Positions 1 to 8,568 of a DNA stretch of 64,000 nucleotides are shown here, piece by piece (the stretch's first letter is position 1; every line of letters begins with the position of its first letter). The notes under the pieces were generated by a model that worked only from the letters and a program-made list of their open reading frames with translations, made no database searches and had not been told where the DNA came from. The translations under genes and the position numbers were made by a program. Source of the DNA: Treponema sp. (GTDB taxonomy: Bacteria; Spirochaetota; Spirochaetia; Treponematales; Treponemataceae); NCBI GenBank assembly GCA_022510905.1, contig JAFLSN010000002.1:92727-156726 (forward strand), given 5' to 3'.

Positions 1-609
1 GTTCTTCTTACGCTGCTCACCCTTGCGCCCAGCCTTCTTATTCTTGTTACGTGCTTTTTGCGTTTTTCGATTGTGCTTGATTTTATCAAGAGGGCGCTTT
101 CTTTGCAGCAGGTGCCGCCTACGGCAGTGCTGAACGGCATCGCGCTTTTTATGACGATGTTCTGCATGTGGCCTACGTTTACATCCGTATACAACGAAGC
201 GTTCAAGCCGCTTTCGCAGGAACAGCTTAGTCTTTCCGAGGCTTATGAAAAGGCAGAGGCTCCTGTGCGCCTTTTCATGTATCGCCAGATGAGCAACGAC
301 ACGTCTTACATCACCACGTTTATGAGCATGGCCCAGAGAGAGCGTCCTGAAACGCTGAGCGATGTGCCCACCTACGTGCTGGTGCCAGCCTATATCCTGC
401 ATGAACTGACTGTGGCTTTCCAGATAGGGGTGCTGCTGTATATTCCGTTCCTGATAATTGACATGGTTGTGTCAAGCATATTGATGAGCATGGGCATGAT
501 GATGCTGCCTCCTGTGCAGATTTCAATGCCGTTCAAGCTGATGCTCTTTGTGCTGGTTGACGGATGGGGGCTTTTGACCCAGCAGCTGTTTTTGAGCGTT
601 GTCCGATAA
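1..609 (+). CDS. fliP: Flagellar export protein FliP (5' truncated by window edge)
   Basis: Integral membrane core of the flagellar type III export gate, which forms the FliP-FliQ-FliR channel. The reading frame is already open at base 1 and ends with TAA at 607-609, so about 202 C-terminal residues are present and the signal-sequence part is missing. Family hallmarks visible are the stretch with MFCMWPTF, the long central loop rich in Glu and Met, and the hydrophobic C-terminal pair of helices (YIPFLIIDMVVSSILMSMGM). fliQ, fliR, flhB and flhA follow, which is the usual gate order. Identification is secure; only the start is unknown. Confidence 0.95.
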   Translation, partial: VLLTLLTLAPSLLILVTCFLRFSIVLDFIKRALSLQQVPPTAVLNGIALFMTMFCMWPTFTSVYNEAFKPLSQEQLSLSEAYEKAEAPVRLFMYRQMSNDTSYITTFMSMAQRERPETLSDVPTYVLVPAYILHELTVAFQIGVLLYIPFLIIDMVVSSILMSMGMMMLPPVQISMPFKLMLFVLVDGWGLLTQQLFLSVVR

Positions 610-662
610 AAATCGGTGCGCTGGTTCCAGACTGCGGAGTTTATAATCGGTCTGTCTTGTGT

Positions 663-679
663 ATACCCGGGGAGGGTAT
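663..679. repeat. 17-bp palindromic element, copy 1 (ATACCC-N5-GGGTAT)
   Basis: A perfect 6-5-6 inverted repeat lies between the fliP stop and the fliQ start. Two more copies lie at 1873-1889 (one mismatch) and 1933-1949 (perfect). It could be an operator or a small RNA hairpin; nothing in the sequence decides between them. Confidence 0.6.
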
Positions 680-709
680 GTGTCATTTCTGAATGGAGGT
701 GTCGTTTTT

Positions 710-979
710 ATGGGAATTACAACAATTGTTTCTCTTATGCAGCAAAGCATATGGCAGGTTTTCAAACTGTGCACACCCGTGCTGGGCTCTGCGCTTATCA
801 TCGGTCTTGTGGTGGCAATATTTCAGGCTACGACTTCCATCCAGGAGCAGACGCTTACGTTCTTGCCGAAGCTTGCTTCTATCCTTCTTGTGCTTGCTCT
901 GCTGGGCGGATGGATGTTCCAGTCCATGGCGCAGTACACGGTTTCCGTGTTTCGCATGATTTCTCAGATTGCGCACTAA
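710..979 (+). CDS. fliQ: Flagellar export protein FliQ
   Basis: Small two-helix membrane component of the flagellar export gate. Starting at the ATG at 710 it is 89 residues, the normal family length, and it begins MGITTIVSLMQQ. A GGAGG ribosome site lies about 11 bases upstream. An in-frame GTG at 659 would add 17 residues with no family match and would run through the palindromic element, so 710 is preferred. Hydrophobic segments at about residues 17-38 and 53-72 and the motif QEQTLTFLPK between them are typical. fliR starts 7 bases after the stop. Confidence 0.95.
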   Translation: MGITTIVSLMQQSIWQVFKLCTPVLGSALIIGLVVAIFQATTSIQEQTLTFLPKLASILLVLALLGGWMFQSMAQYTVSVFRMISQIAH

Positions 980-985
980 CGGGGC

Positions 986-1816
986 ATGACTGTGCTGGAT
1001 TCGATTGTTGCCCGCGCACCGGTGTTTCTGCTGGTTGTCGCGCGTTGCCTTGGCCTTGTGCTCACTTTGCCGCTTTTTTCCACCCGTACAATCTCTTCGG
1101 TTCCAAAAGTGGCGCTTTCGGCTTACATGGCGTTTTTTATCAGCGCACACATGTCGGTGCAGTCTGGTACATTTGAGGCGTACCGCTCGTTTATTTCACC
1201 CGAGGGAAATTTCAGCCTCGACTACGTGCTGGTGCTGGTTGGTGAGGCCATGATTGGTGTAACAATGGGTTTTTTTGTGTCACTCATTTTTGCGTCGTTC
1301 AGTACGGCGGGGCAATTCTTTGCGTTCCAGATGGGCTTTAGCGCGGCGGAAGCGTATGACAGTTTGAGCCAGGTTGAAAATCCGCTCATGGGCCAATACC
1401 TCAATCTGATTGCCATGCTCGTGTTCATGCAGAACCATTGGTTCCAGACCTTGTTTCTTGGGGCACTTTCAACAAGTTTCCAGGCGTTTAATGTGTTCGC
1501 GGTTATTGAAAGCGGCGAGCACTTTCTTCGCTTTATGCTTTCGGGACTTTCTCTGCTGTTCAGGAATGCGCTGGTGGTTGCGCTTCCAATCATGGGAACT
1601 CTTTTTTTGCTGAACGTGGCCATGGGGGTGCTTTCAAAAGCCGCGCCACAGATGAACCTGCTTTCGGAAGGTTTTCCCACCATGATGCTGGTTTCGTTTT
1701 TTCTTATCACTGCGCTCATGCCCGTGTTGTGCAACTTTTTTACCGAAAGCTTTTCCGATGGTTTTAAGCAGCTGCAGCTGCTGTTTGTGCGCATCGGAGG
1801 AGGTGGCATCCCGTGA
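986..1816 (+). CDS. fliR: Flagellar export protein FliR
   Basis: Third membrane component of the flagellar export gate, with about six predicted membrane helices over 276 residues. The family pattern is clear: an N-terminal LVVARCLGLVLTLPLFS segment, a central GFFVSLIFASFSTAGQFFAFQ helix, and a C-terminal segment with NLLSEGFP and PVLCNFF. The gene ends GTGA, sharing four bases with the predicted flhB start, so the two are probably translationally coupled. Length and context are normal. Confidence 0.95.
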   Translation: MTVLDSIVARAPVFLLVVARCLGLVLTLPLFSTRTISSVPKVALSAYMAFFISAHMSVQSGTFEAYRSFISPEGNFSLDYVLVLVGEAMIGVTMGFFVSLIFASFSTAGQFFAFQMGFSAAEAYDSLSQVENPLMGQYLNLIAMLVFMQNHWFQTLFLGALSTSFQAFNVFAVIESGEHFLRFMLSGLSLLFRNALVVALPIMGTLFLLNVAMGVLSKAAPQMNLLSEGFPTMMLVSFFLITALMPVLCNFFTESFSDGFKQLQLLFVRIGGGGIP

Positions 1817-3177
1817 GCCTTGGTTTCGTGTCCGCATGGCCTTGGAGCCGTGCCTTTCGCCATGAAAATCATATACCCTCGGGGAGTATGGTGTGCATGG
1901 TGCCAAAAAAAAGCGGTGTTCCGCTTTCTATGATACCCTGCGGGGGTATGTCAGTTTCCGTGGAAGTTGAGTCTGAATCAAAGCTGGTTGGATTTTGCTC
2001 TCAGATGGCGCAGGCGAGTGCGCGCCACGTTTTTCAGAATGGAAGTGCTGCCGGACGGAACGGGCCTGTGCGGTGCCATGGCATAGACCTGCAGTGGTTT
2101 GCCGCCGAGGATGAAGGCCGTACGGAGGAAGCCTCTGAATACAAGCTGCAGAAAGCGCGGGAAGAAGGTCGGGTCGCAAAAAGCCAGGAGCTCAACGGCA
2201 CGATTGTGTTTCTTTTCGGTGTGGTGCTGCTCATTGCTCTTGCGCCGTGGATGCTTGTGCAGTTTGAGGAAGCCTTTGTGTTCTTTTTTAACGCAAGCAC
2301 TTCGACCACTGTTTTTGACGTGCGTTTTGCGGCCGTGTTCGCGCGTTATTTTGTCATGCTCACGCTACCTTTTTTGCTCGTAGGGATGGTCGCCGGCGTG
2401 GTGGCGAACATTGTTCAGAACAGGGGTTTCCTGTTTACCACAAAAACCATCGAGCCTAAATTCGATAAAATTCTTCCGCATTTTGGGCAGTATTTTAAAC
2501 GCACGCTTTTTTCGTTTGAAGGCGTGTTCAATGTGGTGAAATCGATTTTCAAAGTGACGGTCATCGCCCTTGTGGTGTTTTTGATGGTGCGCGGAGACCT
2601 TCCCCGTATCCTTGAACTGCTGCATACAGGAGGCCCCGAGCTGGCCACGAGGCAGATTGCGTCAATGACGGCCAAACTTCTTGTGGTGACTTCTGTGATA
2701 TTGCTTTTGGTTGGCATTGCAGACTATGTTGTGCAACGCCGAACTTTCCGTGAGCGCATGAAGATGACCAAGCAGGAAGTAAAGGAAGAATACAAGGAGC
2801 TTGAAGGGGATCCTGAAATAAAGTACCGCATAGAAAACGCGCAGCGGGAAATGCTTGCCCGCAACATTAACCGTGCCGTGCGCGAAAGCGATGTGGTTAT
2901 CACAAACCCAACGCATTATGCCGTGGCGCTTGAATGGAAGCAGGGCGAAAAAGACTCTCCCGAAGTGACCGCCAAGGGACAGGATGTAACAGCCGAAACC
3001 ATCAAGCGGATTGCCCGCGAAAACTCCGTGCCCATCGTGGAAAATCGGCCGTTGGCCCGTGGGCTCTATACAGACACCGAAGTTGGTGATATAATACCTC
3101 TGACATATCTTCGTGCCATCGCAACCGTATACGTGCAGATTGGCTACATGGATTCTCGGAGGAAAGCTAAAAAATAA
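1813..3177 (+). CDS. flhB: Flagellar export switch protein FlhB, with unusual N-terminal extension
   Basis: FlhB controls substrate switching of the flagellar export apparatus. The conserved protein begins near residue 90 (IDLQWFAAEDEGRTEE), followed by four membrane helices and the cytoplasmic domain. The self-cleavage motif NPTH is at residues 365-368. The GTG at 1813 overlaps the fliR stop as GTGA and is preceded by GGAGGAGGT with 8-base spacing, a very strong ribosome site. It predicts an extra segment of about 85 residues that is low in family-like character. Later in-frame starts (ATG 2005, GTG 2068) have weaker ribosome sites. Two palindromic elements lie inside the extension, so it could instead be an untranslated or regulatory stretch. 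Gene identity is certain; the start is not. Confidence 0.9.
   Translation: MSLGFVSAWPWSRAFRHENHIPSGSMVCMVPKKSGVPLSMIPCGGMSVSVEVESESKLVGFCSQMAQASARHVFQNGSAAGRNGPVRCHGIDLQWFAAEDEGRTEEASEYKLQKAREEGRVAKSQELNGTIVFLFGVVLLIALAPWMLVQFEEAFVFFFNASTSTTVFDVRFAAVFARYFVMLTLPFLLVGMVAGVVANIVQNRGFLFTTKTIEPKFDKILPHFGQYFKRTLFSFEGVFNVVKSIFKVTVIALVVFLMVRGDLPRILELLHTGGPELATRQIASMTAKLLVVTSVILLLVGIADYVVQRRTFRERMKMTKQEVKEEYKELEGDPEIKYRIENAQREMLARNINRAVRESDVVITNPTHYAVALEWKQGEKDSPEVTAKGQDVTAETIKRIARENSVPIVENRPLARGLYTDTEVGDIIPLTYLRAIATVYVQIGYMDSRRKAKK
1873..1889. repeat. 17-bp palindromic element, copy 2
   Basis: ATACCC-N5-GAGTAT, one mismatch from perfect symmetry. It lies in the 5' part of the extended flhB frame and is spaced exactly 60 bp from copy 3. 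Confidence 0.55.
1933..1949. repeat. 17-bp palindromic element, copy 3
   Basis: A perfect ATACCC-N5-GGGTAT inside the 5' part of the extended flhB frame. Like the other copies it is followed directly by a G, so each ends in TATG. Confidence 0.6.
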
Positions 3178-3226
3178 AGGCAGCGGCTGAATGTGGCGCG
3201 TATAGTGCCGGCATCTGACTGTCGCA

Positions 3227-5383
3227 ATGGGTGGGGACTCAATGCCAGAACGGGGAAGTGTAAGAAACAGCGTATTGTACTCAATTCAGAACAACGCGGC
3301 TGCGGTGGCGGTGATTGTTACCGTGCTGATGATGTTCATTCCGTTGCCCAAGGCAATCATCGATATTTTTATGGTTGCGAACCTTGCGGTGGCGTTTGTG
3401 ATTATGCTCACCGTGCTTTATACACGGAGCGCGGCGAACTTCACCACGTTTCCCCAGCTTACGCTGCTTGTAACGCTGTTCGGGCTGGCAATCAACATTT
3501 CTTCCACGCGCCTGATCCTCACCCATCCTGTAACAGGCTCTGGTGGTGCCATCAACATGTCCGAGCAGAGCGAAATGGTCAAGTCGTTCGCCCAGATCGC
3601 TACGGGCAACAACACGTTGGTGGGTTTCATAATTTTTGTGATTATCATGGTGGTGCAGGTTGTGGTGGTGACCAAAGGCGCGAGCCGTGTTTCGGAAGTG
3701 CAGGCGCGCTTTTCTTTGGACAGCATGAATTCCAAAATGCTTGAAATTCAGAATGAAGTGAATTCCGGCTCGATTACTGACGAGGAGGGGGCCCGCCGCA
3801 AAGAAAACCTGCGCAAGGAAATCAGCTTCTATTCCTCCATGGACGGCGCCTCAAAATTTGTGAGCGGCAACGTCAAGGCAGGCATTTTCATTACCGTGCT
3901 GAACCTTGTGGGCGGCATGATTACCGGCATGGTGTTCGGCAGCATGACCGCAGGGGATGCGCTCAACAGCTATGCAAGGCTGACCATCGGTGACGGGCTT
4001 ATGTCGCAAGTGCCTTCGCTCATGCTTTCGTTTGGCACGGGTATTCTTGTTACCGCCGGCAGCAACGATTCCGACGACCTCATTGGCGGCAAAATCAAAA
4101 AAGAATTCAGCGTGGACGGCGTTATCTATGTGATTGTGGGTGCGTCGCTGTGTTTTATGGCCGCCGCGTTCCACAACCAGAGCGCGTTTATCCTGCTTCC
4201 TATCGGTGCGCTGTTCATATATTTCGGATTCCGCATGCAGCGTTCCCGCCGCAGCGAAGAGATGGAGCGCCAGCAGGCGGAGGAAGCCGCGAAAGCAAAC
4301 CGGCAGACCGGCTCCAGTCCCGATGATGTTTCGCCCGTAGTAGAGCTTGACACGCTTTCGCTTGACATCGGGTATGCGCTCGTGTATCTAGTTGAAAAGG
4401 AAAAAGGCGCGGAACTGCTGGAGCGCGTAACCAGAATCCGCCGGGAGTCTGCGCTTGACCTGGGGCTTGTTGTGCCGAAGATCCACATCCGAGACAGCAT
4501 GCTCATCGCCCCAGATGAATATTCATTTAAAATCCGTGGAATCGAAGTGGGGCGGAGCCGGCTGCGCCTCGGCTACTATATGTGCCTGAATACAGGCGGG
4601 GTTGACAAAGAGCATGAGCTGGCGGGCGAGCAGACCCGGGATCCCACGTTTGGAATGTCAGCCATCTGGATTCCGGAAAGCAAACGCATGGAAGCCGAAA
4701 AAGCGGGATACGCGGTGATAGATCCACCTACCATAATTGCCACCCACCTTACGGAAATAATCCGCCGCCATGCGGCCGACATCATTGACCGGCAGGAAGT
4801 GAGCAAGATTATCGAAAAAATCAAGGAGACCAATCCCGTTATTGTGGATGAAGTGTTCAACGGAAACAGCAAGTTCACCTATGGCGAGGTGGAAAAGGTG
4901 CTCAAGAACCTGCTTTCTGAGCAGGTGAGCATACGCAACATGGTTCGCATTCTTGAGACACTCGGCGATTTTGGCACAATCACAAAAGATCCATGGGTGC
5001 TTACCGAAAAAGTGCGGCAGGCGCTTGGTGCCCAGATATGCATGCAGTATGCCGATGAAAACAAAGTGCTTCGTGTGCTCCGTGTGTCTCAGTCGCTTGC
5101 GCAGGGCATTTTGGAGCACCGTGGCGAAGATGCCTCCGGGCGTCCGTTCCTTGCGTTTGACCCTGTTGACCAGCGCGCATATCTTGAAGCCATGAGCTCC
5201 ACCATCGCCGCCATGCATGAGCAGAACATGCTGCCAATCGTGCTGTGTCCCGCAGAGATCCGGCAGATGGTGAAATCTTCCACTGAGCGGGAAATTCCAG
5301 GACTTGTGGTGATTTCCATTGAAGAAGCGGTGGCTGCTGGTTCAGATTTGAAATTGGAAGTGATGGGAGAAATACATGTATAG
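3227..5383 (+). CDS. flhA: Flagellar export protein FlhA
   Basis: Large export-gate protein with an N-terminal membrane domain of about eight helices (residues 20-345) and a C-terminal cytoplasmic docking domain. The conserved FHIPEP-type cytoplasmic loop is represented by QARFSLDSMNSK near residues 158-169. Start: the ATG at 3227 gives 718 residues; the ATG at 3242 (MPERGSVRN) has GGGTGGGGA just upstream and is a reasonable alternative, giving 713. The last eight bases overlap flhF, so the pair is probably coupled. Length is normal for the family. Confidence 0.95.
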   Translation: MGGDSMPERGSVRNSVLYSIQNNAAAVAVIVTVLMMFIPLPKAIIDIFMVANLAVAFVIMLTVLYTRSAANFTTFPQLTLLVTLFGLAINISSTRLILTHPVTGSGGAINMSEQSEMVKSFAQIATGNNTLVGFIIFVIIMVVQVVVVTKGASRVSEVQARFSLDSMNSKMLEIQNEVNSGSITDEEGARRKENLRKEISFYSSMDGASKFVSGNVKAGIFITVLNLVGGMITGMVFGSMTAGDALNSYARLTIGDGLMSQVPSLMLSFGTGILVTAGSNDSDDLIGGKIKKEFSVDGVIYVIVGASLCFMAAAFHNQSAFILLPIGALFIYFGFRMQRSRRSEEMERQQAEEAAKANRQTGSSPDDVSPVVELDTLSLDIGYALVYLVEKEKGAELLERVTRIRRESALDLGLVVPKIHIRDSMLIAPDEYSFKIRGIEVGRSRLRLGYYMCLNTGGVDKEHELAGEQTRDPTFGMSAIWIPESKRMEAEKAGYAVIDPPTIIATHLTEIIRRHAADIIDRQEVSKIIEKIKETNPVIVDEVFNGNSKFTYGEVEKVLKNLLSEQVSIRNMVRILETLGDFGTITKDPWVLTEKVRQALGAQICMQYADENKVLRVLRVSQSLAQGILEHRGEDASGRPFLAFDPVDQRAYLEAMSSTIAAMHEQNMLPIVLCPAEIRQMVKSSTEREIPGLVVISIEEAVAAGSDLKLEVMGEIHV

Positions 5384-6698
5384 CGAAAGCATGAACACGG
5401 AGCTTGAATGGGAAGGCCCTTCACTGGAATCGTGCAAGGAATACCTTTCCAAAAAACACGGCGTGGGCGGTTTCCAGATTCTGCACTGGAAGACAACGCT
5501 TAAGCCTGGACATTTTTTTGGTCTCATCGGCCAAAAAGAAGTTGTGAGCGTTTCCTATGTGCTTGTGTCCGAAAGCCGATCCCGTGCGCCCTCATCTGCA
5601 TCCACATACCGGCAGGGCACTGTCCAGGCTGCGCCTTTTTCCCGCGCCGATGAAGGAGCTGCAAGAGCTGGTTTGCATTCAGATTTTCAGCAGAACCGAG
5701 ACGCGCTGCTGAACCGTGTGGATCCAACGTCTGCGCTGACTAACACCCTGCAGCTTGGGCAGCTTTCAAAAGCGGTTGAAAAAATGGGCGGGCAGCTCAA
5801 TGCGCTGATCGCTTCGGCCTCCGCTTCCGAAGAGCATCCTTCAATCGCAAAAGTAAAAGCTCTGCTGGCGCAGAATGAATTCACGCCATCGTATATAAAA
5901 AAACTGGCGGAGCGGCTGCATTCTGAATTTTCACTTTCAGAGCTTGACGATTTTAACACCGTTCGTTCCAGGGTTGTGGACTGGATTGCCGAAGACATCC
6001 ACATCGCGCCGCCAGAAAAAGATGTTCCTCCACGTATTGTGATTATCATCGGACCCACCGGAGTCGGCAAAACCACAACGATTGCAAAAATGGGTGCAAA
6101 GGCGAAAATCCAGATGAAAAACAAAGGTGTTCCCGAACCCAGGATGCTGATTGTGACAATCGACAAGATGCGCGTTGGCGCCGTGGAACAGCTGGAGCAC
6201 TGGGGGGCGGCCATGGAGGTGCCCATCGGCAAAGCTGATGACGGCGATGACCTTAGAAAACTGCTGAAAGGCTATGAAAAAGAGCCGCTGGACTATCTGT
6301 TCATTGACACGAGCGGCTACAGTCCCACCGACTACCAGAACATAGCCCAGATGCGAAGTGTGCTGGACGTGCCTGGCCTTCAGGCTGAAATTTACCTCGC
6401 CTTCGCCGCGAACACCAAGGCGCGTGATTTGGAAACAATCCTGCGCAACTATGAGCAGTTCAATTTTCAGAGCGTGATAATAACCAAGCTGGATGAGACA
6501 TCAACCTATGGCAATGTGCTCAGTGTGCTTGCCGAACGCAACAAGAGCGTCGCATGGATTACTGACGGGCAATATGTGCCAAATTATATTGAGCGTGCCA
6601 GCGTGATGCGGTTTTTGAAAAACCTTGACGGCTTTCAGGTGGACCGGGAGCGCCTTGAACGGATCTACGGCCATGGCACGGATGACATACAATCCTAA
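5376..6698 (+). CDS. flhF: SRP-family GTPase FlhF
   Basis: SRP-type GTPase that helps place flagella at the cell pole. The 440-residue protein has a variable N-terminal region, a helical N domain, then the GTPase domain with P-loop GPTGVGKT at residues 226-233, the IDTSGYSPTD switch segment, and ITKLDETS (TKxD) for guanine specificity. It starts inside the end of flhA with GGGAGA upstream and is followed 21 bases later by flhG, its usual ATPase partner. Spirochaetes have subpolar periplasmic flagella, which fits this pair. Confidence 0.94.
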   Translation: MYSESMNTELEWEGPSLESCKEYLSKKHGVGGFQILHWKTTLKPGHFFGLIGQKEVVSVSYVLVSESRSRAPSSASTYRQGTVQAAPFSRADEGAARAGLHSDFQQNRDALLNRVDPTSALTNTLQLGQLSKAVEKMGGQLNALIASASASEEHPSIAKVKALLAQNEFTPSYIKKLAERLHSEFSLSELDDFNTVRSRVVDWIAEDIHIAPPEKDVPPRIVIIIGPTGVGKTTTIAKMGAKAKIQMKNKGVPEPRMLIVTIDKMRVGAVEQLEHWGAAMEVPIGKADDGDDLRKLLKGYEKEPLDYLFIDTSGYSPTDYQNIAQMRSVLDVPGLQAEIYLAFAANTKARDLETILRNYEQFNFQSVIITKLDETSTYGNVLSVLAERNKSVAWITDGQYVPNYIERASVMRFLKNLDGFQVDRERLERIYGHGTDDIQS

Positions 6699-6719
6699 AA
6701 AACGAGGAGTTTAGGTATC

Positions 6720-7595
6720 ATGGAAGAACAGGCAAAAGCTCTGCGTGAGCTTATGCAGAGTGAAAAAAACGGAGCCACCGGCGGGCAAAAGACCCGCATC
6801 ATTGCCATTACTAGCGGCAAAGGCGGTGTAGGCAAAACCAACCTCGCGGTGAACATGGCCATCGCCTACGGCCAGATGGGAAAAAAGGTGATATTGATTG
6901 ACGGCGACCTTGGCATGGCGAATGTGAACGTGCTTTTGAATATCGTGCCGCAGTACAACCTGATGCAGGTCGTGAACAAGCAGAAACGAATGGATGAAAT
7001 CATCCTGGACACTGAGTTCGGCATTCAGTTCATTGCGGGCGCGAACGGGTTTTCCAAGATCGCGAATCTTTCAAAAGAAGATCTTGACCATTTCGCGAAG
7101 GAATTTGCCTCGCTTTCCAATGCTGACATCATCATCATAGATACTGGCGCGGGTATCGCCAACAATGTGCTCCAGTTTGTGGCGGCGGCAGACAAGGTGA
7201 TTGTCGTGACCACACCGGAGCCCACAGCCATTACCGATGCATACGGTATCATCAAAATCGTGACCACGGAGCTTGTTGATCGCCAGATTCATCTGAATCT
7301 GCTTGTAAACCGCGTCCATTCCGCAGATGAGGGAAAACGTATTTCAGAACGTATAATAACCATCGTTGGGCAATTTCTGAACTACAAGGTTGACTACATC
7401 GGTTTCGTGTACGATGACCCGGTGGTGCAGGCTTCCGTTATCAGGCAGAAACCGTTTATCGTGGTCAACCCCACGTCAAAACCAGCCAACTGTGTCAAGC
7501 ATATCGTGGGGCGAATTGAAAAAACGGAACTTTCAAGCAACTCGGGGGTTTCAAATTTCCTTAAAAAATTCGTGCGGGGGAAAAAAAACAAGTGA
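6720..7595 (+). CDS. flhG: MinD-family ATPase FlhG (FleN/YlxH)
   Basis: ParA/MinD-type ATPase that limits flagellar number together with FlhF. The deviant Walker A motif KGGVGKT is at residues 34-40 and is followed by VILIDGDLGMANVN; the switch region IIIDTGAGIANN is near residues 138-149. An N-terminal segment with paired Gln/Leu residues (QAKALRELMQ) matches the FlhF-activating helix of the family. A GAGGAG ribosome site lies upstream. At 291 residues its length is normal. Confidence 0.94.
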   Translation: MEEQAKALRELMQSEKNGATGGQKTRIIAITSGKGGVGKTNLAVNMAIAYGQMGKKVILIDGDLGMANVNVLLNIVPQYNLMQVVNKQKRMDEIILDTEFGIQFIAGANGFSKIANLSKEDLDHFAKEFASLSNADIIIIDTGAGIANNVLQFVAAADKVIVVTTPEPTAITDAYGIIKIVTTELVDRQIHLNLLVNRVHSADEGKRISERIITIVGQFLNYKVDYIGFVYDDPVVQASVIRQKPFIVVNPTSKPANCVKHIVGRIEKTELSSNSGVSNFLKKFVRGKKNK

Positions 7596-7610
7596 TTGCG
7601 GGGCGGGAAC

Positions 7611-7639
7611 TTGACCTATTTAGTATTTTCGCTTACTCT
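7611..7639 (+). promoter_or_regulatory. Possible internal sigma-70-type promoter
   Basis: TTGACC (7611-7616), a 17-base spacer, then TACTCT (7634-7639). It lies in the 70-base gap after flhG, 26 bases before the next start, and could give extra transcription of the downstream gene and fliA. Confidence 0.45.
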
Positions 7640-7665
7640 TATAAGGTAATGGGGGCAGAAAGCTC

Positions 7666-8475
7666 ATGATAAAACCCAAACAGGTGGCTTATGCGGCTGC
7701 CGCAGGTTTTGTTCTTTCCTTTCTCATCAGTGTGCTTGTGACCCATCGTTTTGTGCCCTCGCTGGTGCGTGGCCTGATTTTCTGCGCGGTGTTCGGTGCT
7801 CTTTTTGTTGGTGTCAGTCTGCTGTACGGAAAATTTCTTGATGATGAAAAGGACGACTTGGGTTCCGATGTTTCCTCCGAAAAGGAACATGCAAAGACCG
7901 GCGGCTTGGTTGACATCACCATCTCTGACGAAAACCTTTCAGATGAACCCGACGGGCTTTTGTTCAATGTCGATAAAAACCGCACGGCTTTTAGGGCCCA
8001 GGTTTTGCATTCGGGCCAGGAAGAAAATGCTTCCGCCTCGCCTGTGGCGGATACGGCTCCGCAAATCGTGGAGCCGGCAAAAAACGGCGAGCTTTCAGGC
8101 AAGGCTGAAGCTCCTGCCGCACCTGCCACGTTCCAGAGCATAAGCCTTGCCGATGGTGCAGAACGGCTTACAAGCGGTGCAGGAATGCAGGAGGCTGTCG
8201 CAAAGCCAGATGTGGGGCAGAAGCCCAGGCCTTCGCATGGAGCGGAAAAAAAATCCGCTGCCTTGGACGAGCTTCCCGACATCGGCGATGTTTCCGTTTC
8301 GGAAGTGGTGCGCGCTTCACCTTCGATGGACTCGGATGGAGCCATTGTGGAAGACAGCGATTTTGCAAGCGGAAACGGTGTAAGCCGGCCGAACGCGGTG
8401 GCAAGTCCTGCCGAAAACCACGACACGGAAACGCTTGCCAAGGCAATCAGCACGGTGTTGAAACGCGATGGCTAG
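7666..8475 (+). CDS. Membrane-anchored hypothetical protein in the flagellar operon
   Basis: I do not recognise a family. The 269-residue product has two hydrophobic segments near residues 8-27 and 34-54, so it is predicted to be membrane anchored. A long acidic, Ser/Ala/Pro-rich and probably disordered region follows. A short conserved-looking patch, LVDITISDEN, resembles a docking motif. Its place between flhG and fliA suggests a role in flagellar or sigma-factor function, but that is inference from position only. A GC-rich hairpin of four base pairs followed by TTTT (about 8513-8528) lies after it and is too weak to call a terminator. Confidence 0.8.
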   Translation: MIKPKQVAYAAAAGFVLSFLISVLVTHRFVPSLVRGLIFCAVFGALFVGVSLLYGKFLDDEKDDLGSDVSSEKEHAKTGGLVDITISDENLSDEPDGLLFNVDKNRTAFRAQVLHSGQEENASASPVADTAPQIVEPAKNGELSGKAEAPAAPATFQSISLADGAERLTSGAGMQEAVAKPDVGQKPRPSHGAEKKSAALDELPDIGDVSVSEVVRASPSMDSDGAIVEDSDFASGNGVSRPNAVASPAENHDTETLAKAISTVLKRDG

Positions 8476-8568
8476 CCGGTGTGGTACCGCTGGTCATACG
8501 GTGGCATGAATGATGGCCCTGAGGGGCTTTTCTGCCAAAAACATAGTACGTAAAAAGAGTGTGGGAGC

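Noticed and set aside
616..1176. 186-codon ORF overlapping fliQ and fliR
   Set aside because: Out-of-frame shadow of two clear flagellar genes, Cys-rich with no family resemblance.
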